This document shows positions 9,721 through 16,132 of a stretch of DNA of 64,000 nt, in pieces. The position numbers and the translations under genes were made by a program. The stretch is from JAIBJN01 sp963699495 (GTDB lineage: Bacteria; Actinomycetota; Thermoleophilia; Gaiellales; Gaiellaceae). Where the stretch lies: assembly GCA_963699495.1 (NCBI GenBank), contig CAVOUB010000003.1:124001-188000 (forward strand), read 5' to 3'. Each line of letters begins with the position of its first letter. Position 1 is the first letter of the stretch. Under the pieces are notes generated by a model, which ran no database searches, was not told the DNA's origin, and saw only the letters and a list, made by a program, of their open reading frames with translations.

Positions 9721-10947
9721 GTGAACCTTGCCGCCGCGATAGGAGGCCTGGCCTTCCTCATCCTCATCCACGAGGCCGGCCACTTCGTCACGGCGCTCGC
9801 GGTGAAGATGAAGCCGCGCAAGTTCTACATCTTCTTTCCGCCCGCGCTCGTGAAATGGACGCGCAACGGCATCGAATACGGGATCGGCGCCATCCCGCTG
9901 GGCGGCTACGTGAAGATCCCCGGGATGCACAAGCCTGCCGCCGGCGACCTCGACGCGCACCTGGAGCCGGCCCGGAAGGAGGCGCCCTCGCTGGCCGACG
10001 CGGCCGCCCCCGTGGAGCAGGCGGTCACCGAGGAGCGGTTCGACGACGCCCGGGCCGGGATGGCCGAGCTGCGCGCGGAGGTCGAACGCGCCGATCTCTC
10101 CGAAGGCTCGCGCAAGGTCGCCGACCGCGGGCTCACCGACCTGGACGACGCGCTCTCGCGGGAGGCGTACTGGCGCGCGCCGACCTGGAAGCGGGTCGCC
10201 GTCATCCTCGCCGGCCCGGCAACGAACTACCTCTTCGCGGTCGTCGCGCTCGCGGTCGTCTTCATGCTCGGCGTGCCCACCGGTGCGTCGCGGACGGTGG
10301 ACGAGGTGACGGTGGGATCTCCGGCGGCCGCCATGGGAATCCAGGCAGGCGACGAGATCGTCGCCGTCAACGGCACGAAGGGCGAGTCCGCCGACCTGGC
10401 GGAGGCGATCCGCGACAGCGGCGGCGAGCCGGTGACCGTCACTGTCACGCGGGACGGCTCGCAGGTCGACCTCGAGGGCACGCCGAAGCTCGACCAGGAA
10501 GACCAGGTGTACCGCCTCGGCTTCGCGTTCAGCCTCGACTACGAGAGCTACGGCCCGCTGGAGGCGACGCGACGTGCGTTCGATGCGACGTGGGAGGTGA
10601 CGAAGGCGATCATCTCCTCGCTGGGGCGCCTCGTCACCGGCGAGGGCCGCGACGAGGTCGCGAGCGTGGTCGGGATCACCGCCGTCTCGAGCGAGTCGCT
10701 CGAAGTCGGGTTCCGCTACTACCTCGAGGTCCTGGCCTTCATCAGCCTCTCGCTCGCGCTGCTGAACCTGCTCCCGCTGCTCCCTCTCGACGGCGGGCAC
10801 ATCGCCTTCTCGATCGCCGAGCGGATTCGCGGCCGGGCGATCCCGCGCGAGGCCTACGAGCGCTTCTCGATGATCGGGATCGCGCTCGTCCTCGTCCTCT
10901 TCGTCATCGGCCTGTCGAACGACATCGAACGGCTCCGCGGCGGCTAG
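9721..10947 (+). CDS. rseP: Site-2 (RIP) zinc metalloprotease, RseP/RasP family
   Basis: This is an intramembrane protease that cuts membrane anti-sigma factors or signal remnants. The 408-residue protein has the zinc motif HEAGH in its first membrane helix. A charged insertion (about residues 85-150) follows, then a PDZ domain (GSPAAAMGIQAGDEIVAVNG, about 200-260). The second catalytic motif LLPLLPLDGGHI and the final membrane spans end the protein. Start GTG 9721. The dxr-rseP-ispG order is common in actinobacteria. Its end overlaps the convergent GNAT gene by four bases. Confidence 0.92.
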   Translation: MNLAAAIGGLAFLILIHEAGHFVTALAVKMKPRKFYIFFPPALVKWTRNGIEYGIGAIPLGGYVKIPGMHKPAAGDLDAHLEPARKEAPSLADAAAPVEQAVTEERFDDARAGMAELRAEVERADLSEGSRKVADRGLTDLDDALSREAYWRAPTWKRVAVILAGPATNYLFAVVALAVVFMLGVPTGASRTVDEVTVGSPAAAMGIQAGDEIVAVNGTKGESADLAEAIRDSGGEPVTVTVTRDGSQVDLEGTPKLDQEDQVYRLGFAFSLDYESYGPLEATRRAFDATWEVTKAIISSLGRLVTGEGRDEVASVVGITAVSSESLEVGFRYYLEVLAFISLSLALLNLLPLLPLDGGHIAFSIAERIRGRAIPREAYERFSMIGIALVLVLFVIGLSNDIERLRGG

Positions 10948-11417
10948 CGCGCGGGTCGCCTCATCTCGACGAACTCCCAGACGCCGCCGTTCGTCGCGTG
11001 CTCGTAGACGCGGACGGGCGCAAACCCGGCCCGCTCGTACACGGCAATCGCGCGCCGGTTGAACGTGGCCACCGAGAGCACGAAGCCTTCAGGCTGGAAA
11101 CGCGAACGGGCGTGGTCGAGCCCTGCCGAGAGGAACGTTCCGCCGAGGCCCCTGCCGGTGAAGTCCGGATGGAGGCCGAGGCCGACCTGGATGGTCCGGG
11201 GATCGGCTTCCTTGAAGGAGAAGAAGCCGATCAGGGCCCCGTCGGCGTCGTCGACGGCGACGTACGCCTCGCTCCGCCGCGCCGGGTCGAGGAGTTCGGC
11301 CAGGTCGTCCGGATCCTCGGCCCAGTCGTAGAAGGAGTACGGCTCAGGGTAGTGCCAGAGCGCGATCGCCTCCGCGTCGGCCTGAGCCATCGGCCTGAAG
11401 GAGAACACCGTCGCCAT
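10944..11417 (-). CDS. GNAT-family N-acetyltransferase
   Basis: The 157-residue protein shows a GNAT fold. The acetyl-CoA loop GLHPDFTGRGLGGTFL is at about 85-100, then the VATFNRRAIAVYERAGF motif before the end. Substrate is unknown; Rim-type protein N-acetylation or small-molecule acetylation are both possible. It is the only - strand gene in the rpsB-proS block, so it may have been inserted into the operon. The tail is convergent with rseP. Confidence 0.85.
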   Translation of the reverse strand: MATVFSFRPMAQADAEAIALWHYPEPYSFYDWAEDPDDLAELLDPARRSEAYVAVDDADGALIGFFSFKEADPRTIQVGLGLHPDFTGRGLGGTFLSAGLDHARSRFQPEGFVLSVATFNRRAIAVYERAGFAPVRVYEHATNGGVWEFVEMRRPAR

Positions 11418-11582
11418 CGTCCGTGCGGAACCTACCTCCCGACGGGCAGGCGCGCCCGATGCCGCGGCGGACCTGGGTCGCGGCGCCGTCTACCTCGGCG
11501 ATGAGCGGGACGCAGGCCGGCCTCCGCGGGTAGTAGCCGCTCGAGTAGTCGATCACGAGCGGGAGCGGACAGCGCTCGCCGT

Positions 11583-11588
11583 TAGACT
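11583..11588 (+). promoter_or_regulatory. -10 box for ispG, leaderless arrangement
   Basis: TAGACT ends eight bases before the ispG ATG and there is no Shine-Dalgarno sequence, which suggests a leaderless start for the ispG-proS-HTH unit. The rest of 11418-11596 shows no recognisable element. Confidence 0.45.
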
Positions 11589-11596
11589 TTCCCGCG

Positions 11597-12727
11597 ATGG
11601 CGAGCGAGCGGCAGATCAAGGTCGGCAACGTCCCGATCGGCGGTGGCGCGCCCGTCGTCGTGCAGTCGATGACCCTGACCAAGACGCACGACGTCGATGC
11701 CACCATGGCGCAGATCGGCGAGCTCGTCTCCGCCGGCTGCGAGGTCGTCCGGGTCGCCGTCCCGAAGAACGAGGACGCGGCGGCGCTCCCCAAGCTGGTC
11801 TACCTCTCGCCGATCCCGGTGATCGCGGACATCCACTTCAACGCGTCCCTCGCGCTCAAGGCCGTGGACGCCGGGGTGGCCGCGGTGCGCATCAACCCCG
11901 GGAACATCGGCGGCCCGGACAAGGTCGCGGCCGTGGTCGAGGCCGCCAAGGCGCGGGGGATCCCCATGCGGATCGGCGCCAACTCCGGCTCGCTCCCCAA
12001 GCACCTGCTCGAGCTGGCCCGGGAGGACACGGCCGAGGCGCTCGTCGAGGAAGCGCTGGAGCAGGTGCGCCTGCTCGAGAGCATGGACTACTACGACTTC
12101 AAGATCTCCGTGAAGTCGAGCTCGGTTCCGACGATGATCCGCGCGTACCGGATGCTTTCGGAGAAGGTCCCGTACCCGCTTCATCTCGGGGTCACCGAGG
12201 CGGGCACGCCCGCGTCCGGAGCGATCAAGAGCGCCATCGGCGTCGGGAGCCTCCTGATGGACGGCATCGGCGACACCATCCGCATCTCGCTGACCGCCGA
12301 CCCGGTCGAGGAGGTCAAGGTCGCCTGGGAGATCCTGAAGGCACTGGGACTGCGCGAGCGTGGGCCGATCATGATCGCCTGCCCATCGTGCGGGCGCGAC
12401 AACGTCGGCGTCTGGAATCTCGCCGAGGAGGTCGAGGAGCGGCTGCGCGCCTACCCGCAGGCCTTCGAGGTGGCCGTCATGGGCTGCGCCGTGAACGGCC
12501 CGGGGGAGGCCGGCGACGCGGACTTCGGAGTCGCGGGCGGACGGGAGACCGGCTTCATCTACGCGCACGGCCGCGTGCTCCGAAAGGTCGAGTCGGAGGG
12601 GCTCGTCGAGGAGCTCTTCCGCGAGATCGACGTCTGGATCGAGGGCGGCATGGTCCGGCCGAAGCGCCTGAAGCTCGCCAAGCCCGCGGCCCAGCTGATG
12701 GCCGAAGCGGCCCAGCGCCCATCCTGA
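11597..12727 (+). CDS. ispG: 4-hydroxy-3-methylbut-2-enyl diphosphate synthase (GcpE)
   Basis: IspG is the penultimate MEP-pathway enzyme, converting MEcPP to HMBPP with a [4Fe-4S] cluster. The 376 residues carry VVVQSMTLTKTHDVDAT, PVIADIHFNASLAL and INPGNIGG in the TIM barrel. Cluster cysteines are in IACPSCGRDN and MGCAVNGPGEA. This is the short bacterial form without the insert domain. The stop overlaps the proS ATG by one base. Confidence 0.96.
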   Translation: MASERQIKVGNVPIGGGAPVVVQSMTLTKTHDVDATMAQIGELVSAGCEVVRVAVPKNEDAAALPKLVYLSPIPVIADIHFNASLALKAVDAGVAAVRINPGNIGGPDKVAAVVEAAKARGIPMRIGANSGSLPKHLLELAREDTAEALVEEALEQVRLLESMDYYDFKISVKSSSVPTMIRAYRMLSEKVPYPLHLGVTEAGTPASGAIKSAIGVGSLLMDGIGDTIRISLTADPVEEVKVAWEILKALGLRERGPIMIACPSCGRDNVGVWNLAEEVEERLRAYPQAFEVAVMGCAVNGPGEAGDADFGVAGGRETGFIYAHGRVLRKVESEGLVEELFREIDVWIEGGMVRPKRLKLAKPAAQLMAEAAQRPS

Positions 12728-14409
12728 TGGCGCGCGCCTCAGAGCTCTTCATCCCGACGCTGCGGGAAGACCCGGGCGATGCCGAGGCGGCCAGCCACCG
12801 CCTGCTCGTCCGCGGCGGCTTCATCCGCCAGGTGAGCGCGGGCCTCTGGTCGTTCCTGCCCCTCGGCTGGCGCGTGCACGAGAAGGCGGTGCAGATCGTC
12901 CGCGAGGAGATCAACGCGATCGGCGGCCAGGAGATGTTCATGCCGGTCGTCACGCCGGCCGAGCTCTGGCAGGCGAGCGGCCGCTACGACATTCCCGAGC
13001 TCTGGAAGACCGAAGACAGGATGGGCCGGCCGTTCGTCCTCGCGATGACGCACGAGGAGACTGTCACCTACCACGCGCGGGAGATCTCCTCGTACCGGCA
13101 GCTCCCGCAGATCCTCTACCACTTCCAGACCAAGGTTCGCGACGAGCCGCGTCCCCGCGCCGGCCTGATCCGGGTGCGGGAGTTCATCATGAAGGACTCG
13201 TACTCGTTCGACCGCGACGAGGAGGGCCTGGAGAAGAGCTTCCGCCTGCACGAGGGCGCGTACCACCGGATCTTCGAGCGCTGCGGGCTCGAGTACTACG
13301 CCGTCCAGGCCGAGTCGGGGATGATGGGCGGGAGCGAGTCGGTGGACTTCCTCGCGCCGTCGGGCTCGGGCGAGAACACCCTCGTCACCTGTGAGAACGG
13401 CGACTACGCTGCCGACCTCGAGGTGGCGCGCGGGATCCCGCGCGGCCCGGAGTTCCCCGAGCGGCTGGACGCGCCCGCCGAGGTCGAGACTCCCGGTGCC
13501 ACGACGATCGAGGCGCTCGCCGAGTTCCTGGGCATCGACTCCGCCGCGACCTCGAAGGCCATGCCGGTCGTGAAGCAGGACGGCACGCTCGTCCTCGCGC
13601 TGGTCCGCGGAGACGACCGGCTCGAGGAGGCGAAGATGACGGCCGCCCTCGGGACGACGATCCGCCCTGCCTCCGAGGCCGAGATCCGCCAGGCGTTCGG
13701 CGCCGACCCGGGCTCGATCGGCCCCGTGGGCTTCCAGGGCGAGGTCCTCGCCGACGAGACGCTCCGCGAAGGACAGTTCGTGGTCGGTGCCAACCGGACG
13801 GGCTGGCATCTGCGAGGCGTCGAGCACGGGCGCGACTTCGAGGCACGCTTCGCCGACATCCGCGAGCCGCGCGAGGGCGACACGTGCCCGAAGTGCGGGG
13901 GCCGGTTGCGCTTCCAGACCGCGCTCGAGGTCGGACACATCTTCAAGCTCGGCACGCACTACTCGGAGCCGCTGGGCGCGAGGTTCCTCGACGAGGACGG
14001 CGTGGAGCGGCCGCTCGTGATGGGGAGCTACGGGATCGGGCCCGGACGGATCATGGCGGCCGCCGTCGAGCAGCGCCACGACGAGCACGGGATCGCCTGG
14101 CCGCGCTCGCTGGCTCCGTACGAGGTCGAGGTCGTCTCCATCGGCGCCGCGGGGCCGGAGGCGGTCACGATCGCCGAGCGCGTCGCCGGAGAGCTCGAGA
14201 CGGCCGGGCTCGAGGTTCTCCTCGACGACCGCGACCTGAGACCGGGGGAGAAGTTCGCCGACGCCGACCTGCTCGGTTGCCCGGTCCGGGTCACGGTCGG
14301 GAAGAAGACGCTCGAGGACGGCCGTGCCGACGTGCTGAAGCGATCGGACCGGTCGGAGGAACGCGTCGCCGTCGACGGGCTCGTCGACCACGTCAAGGAG
14401 GTCCTCTGA
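12727..14409 (+). CDS. proS: Prolyl-tRNA synthetase (bacterial type)
   Basis: This class II synthetase charges tRNA-Pro. Its 560 residues include the bacterial N-terminal segment RQVSAGLWSFLPLGWRVHEK, motif 2 near RDEPRPRAGLIRVREF, and an editing (INS) domain at about 225-405 that removes misacylated alanine. Motif 3 is around GSYGIGPGRIMAA, and an anticodon-binding domain closes the protein. A substrate, tRNA-Pro(GGG), is encoded at 15962. It shares one base with both neighbours, so it is co-translated with ispG and the HTH gene. Confidence 0.96.
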   Translation: MARASELFIPTLREDPGDAEAASHRLLVRGGFIRQVSAGLWSFLPLGWRVHEKAVQIVREEINAIGGQEMFMPVVTPAELWQASGRYDIPELWKTEDRMGRPFVLAMTHEETVTYHAREISSYRQLPQILYHFQTKVRDEPRPRAGLIRVREFIMKDSYSFDRDEEGLEKSFRLHEGAYHRIFERCGLEYYAVQAESGMMGGSESVDFLAPSGSGENTLVTCENGDYAADLEVARGIPRGPEFPERLDAPAEVETPGATTIEALAEFLGIDSAATSKAMPVVKQDGTLVLALVRGDDRLEEAKMTAALGTTIRPASEAEIRQAFGADPGSIGPVGFQGEVLADETLREGQFVVGANRTGWHLRGVEHGRDFEARFADIREPREGDTCPKCGGRLRFQTALEVGHIFKLGTHYSEPLGARFLDEDGVERPLVMGSYGIGPGRIMAAAVEQRHDEHGIAWPRSLAPYEVEVVSIGAAGPEAVTIAERVAGELETAGLEVLLDDRDLRPGEKFADADLLGCPVRVTVGKKTLEDGRADVLKRSDRSEERVAVDGLVDHVKEVL

Positions 14410-14708
14410 TGGCGAGGAAGCGCCGCTTCTCGACCCAGCCGTTCGGCGAGACGGTCCAGTCCCTGATGGCAGAGCGAGGAGTCACCTACCGCGGCCTGGC
14501 GGCGAAGACCGGGCTCTCCGCCGGCTACCTCAACCACCTGGTGCACGGCAACCGGCCGGTGCCGTCCAACGACGTCATCGAGAACCTGGCCAAGGCGCTC
14601 AAGGTCGAGCCGGCGCACTTCCAGGAGTACCGCATCCGCGTCATCACCGACCGGCTCGAGCGGATGCCCGAGCTGGTCGACCGGCTCTATCGCCGGCTCG
14701 AGAGCTAA
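14409..14708 (+). CDS. Small Xre-type helix-turn-helix protein
   Basis: The 99-residue protein has an HTH of the Cro/Xre class. The segment RGLAAKTGLSAGYLNHLVHG is at about 33-52, followed by DVIENLAKALKVEPAHF. It has a basic N-terminus and a short helical C-terminal extension, with no enzymatic domain. The ATG shares its first base with the proS stop. It probably acts as a small DNA-binding regulator of unknown targets. Confidence 0.8.
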   Translation: MARKRRFSTQPFGETVQSLMAERGVTYRGLAAKTGLSAGYLNHLVHGNRPVPSNDVIENLAKALKVEPAHFQEYRIRVITDRLERMPELVDRLYRRLES

Positions 14709-14730
14709 AGCTCGACTTTAGGGTTAGCTC
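14702..14730. terminator. Nested inverted repeats between convergent genes
   Basis: CTAAAG (14705-14710) pairs with CTTTAG (14716-14721) across a 5-nt loop. The outer GAGCTAA (14702-14708) can pair instead with TTAGCTC (14724-14730). The two pairings overlap and are alternatives. They cover the stop codons of both convergent genes, so a weak two-way terminator is plausible. Confidence 0.35.
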
Positions 14731-14855
14731 CCTGCCGCAACCCGAAGCAGGATCAGCACGAGAGCGACCGCGACGAGCGCCAGGGCGACCGTGCTGGCGA
14801 GCGGCTGGCGGAGCGAGCGCCAGGTCTTCATACGGGGTGGTTCGCCCGCAGGCAT
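14724..14855 (-). CDS. Possible small single-span membrane protein
   Basis: This is a 43-residue reading frame with a hydrophobic stretch (STVALALVAVALVLILLRVA) near the end and a short charged N-terminus (MPAGEPPRMKTWRSLRQP). A GGGAGG lies just before the first ATG, although the spacing of about two bases is tight. A second in-frame ATG at MKTW is an alternative start. It sits 44 nt downstream of the membrane-anchored HTH gene on the same strand and may share its transcript. No family is recognised. Confidence 0.4.
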   Translation of the reverse strand: MPAGEPPRMKTWRSLRQPLASTVALALVAVALVLILLRVAAGS

Positions 14856-14899
14856 GACCTCCCTGCTATCGGCGTCGAGGCGCGACGCCTTGACGGGCT

Positions 14900-15736
14900 C
14901 TAGCGCCGGTCCGGCCGGTCGGACGAGATCCACTCGACGACGGCCACGAGCGTCCAGGCGATCCCCATTGCCACCGCGATCGCCGGCGTGGGCAGGGCAG
15001 CCTGCCAGACGATGACCGCGACCGCGACGATGAAGGCTGCCTCGAGGACGAACCGCTTGGTGCGCGAGATGTGGAAGGTGCGCGGAGCCGGCGCCACCCG
15101 GCGCACCGGCTGAGGCGGAGCCGCCGGGCGTGGCTGGGCCGCCGGCATCGGCGTGGCCGCGGGCTGGGCAGGGGGCGAAGCCTGCGGCGGGAGCCAGATT
15201 TCGCGCTTGGAGAGCTCCTCGACCTGCTTGGTGAGCTCGCTGACGCGGCGCCCGAGGTCGCTCGCGACCGCATGCTGGGCCTGCTGCTGGGCCTGCTGCG
15301 GTTGGGCGGTCTCGGCCTGCTGCGGCTGTCGCTCGAGCTCGGCGAGGCGCACGCGCAGGTCGGCGAGCTCGCTCGTCAGGCGGAGGCTCTCCGCCTGCAC
15401 CGTGAGCGCCCGGTACTGCGCGATCTCCTGGGACTGGCGCTCGAAGCGGTCGAGGACCTCGCGGAAGAGCGCGGCGAGCATGTCCTCGTTCGTCCCGGTC
15501 TCGGCCAGCGCCCCTCCCTCGGCGGGGCGGGGGAGGAACGGGGCCGCGGGGTCGTCCTGCCGGGGCTGCTGCTCGCCGTCGCCGAGGAGCCCCGCCCGGA
15601 CGAGCTCGGAGCGGGGGATGCGCCGTCGGCCGTTCCTGACGACGGAGCGGAGCGAGCCGCGCTCGACACGTCGCGCAATCGCCTTCCGGCTCACGCCGGT
15701 CAGCTCCGCAGCCTCTGTGATCGTGTACGTCCGCAA
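14900..15736 (-). CDS. Excisionase-like HTH protein with coiled coil and C-terminal membrane anchor
   Basis: I start this 278-residue protein at TTG 15736. The frame is open upstream, but there it is Arg/Pro-rich noise. Residues 1-55 hold an HTH_17/excisionase-like domain (YTITEAAELTGVSRKAIARR). About 75-175 form a coiled coil broken by a Gln/Ala-rich stretch, and 175-215 is Pro/Ala-rich. Two membrane helices at about 225-270 end the protein. A DNA-binding head tethered to the membrane is unusual. It could position DNA at the membrane or sense envelope state. Promoter and target are not evident. Confidence 0.7.
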   Translation of the reverse strand: MRTYTITEAAELTGVSRKAIARRVERGSLRSVVRNGRRRIPRSELVRAGLLGDGEQQPRQDDPAAPFLPRPAEGGALAETGTNEDMLAALFREVLDRFERQSQEIAQYRALTVQAESLRLTSELADLRVRLAELERQPQQAETAQPQQAQQQAQHAVASDLGRRVSELTKQVEELSKREIWLPPQASPPAQPAATPMPAAQPRPAAPPQPVRRVAPAPRTFHISRTKRFVLEAAFIVAVAVIVWQAALPTPAIAVAMGIAWTLVAVVEWISSDRPDRR

Positions 15737-15944
15737 GCTCGTGTCCCTGGAGTCGTGATTGTGCCGAACCGCGCGGGGCGGGGCAACCCGGTCGTCGCCC
15801 CGGGGGAGCCACACCGGGGTAGCGCAGCGGGGTATTCGGGGCCCCAGCCGGGTACCCCGCGGCGGGAAGCGGCCCCGACGCGGCCTCGGCGGCTTGTCGG
15901 AGGCCCCCCGAGGGAGGTTGCCCACCCGCCCGGCGATCCCGCGC

Positions 15945-15950
15945 TAGGAT
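15945..15950 (+). promoter_or_regulatory. -10 box for tRNA-Pro
   Basis: TAGGAT lies 12 nt before the mature tRNA 5' end. A TTGCCC at 15918-15923 is too far (21 nt) to be a confident -35. The rest of 15737-15944 is GC-rich and has no other element that I recognise. Confidence 0.45.
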
Positions 15951-15961
15951 GAACCGCGTCG

Positions 15962-16036
15962 CGGGGCGTGGCGCAGCCTGGTTAGCGCGCTAGTCTGGGG
16001 GACTAGAGGTCCCGAGTTCAAATCTCGGCGCCCCGA
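15962..16036 (+). tRNA. tRNA-Pro (anticodon GGG)
   Basis: A full cloverleaf can be drawn. The acceptor stem is CGGGGCG/CGCCCCG and the D arm is around GGCGCAGCCTGGTTAGCGC. The anticodon stem CTAGT/ACTAG encloses the loop CTGGGGG (anticodon GGG). The T arm CCGAG-TTCAAAT-CTCGG and discriminator A complete it. CCA is not encoded. It should read CCC and CCU. Confidence 0.95.
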
Positions 16037-16041
16037 TGAGG

Positions 16042-16068
16042 AAAAGCCCCGGTCTTGGCGGGGCTTTT
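16042..16068 (+). terminator. Rho-independent terminator after tRNA-Pro
   Basis: AAAAGCCCCG (16042-16051) and CGGGGCTTTT (16059-16068) form a 10-bp stem with a 7-nt loop ending in a T-run. It starts six bases after the tRNA. Confidence 0.85.
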
Positions 16069-16120
16069 CTCGTTCCGTGCTGCGAATCGCTCTCGGGTGC
16101 CCCATCCGACTCTGCGGGCC

Positions 16121-16126
16121 TAGACT
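16121..16126 (+). promoter_or_regulatory. -10 box for the TIR-WD40 gene, leaderless arrangement
   Basis: TAGACT ends six bases before the TTG start, and no Shine-Dalgarno sequence is present. This supports both the TTG start and a dedicated promoter after the tRNA terminator. Confidence 0.45.
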
Positions 16127-16132
16127 GGCCTC

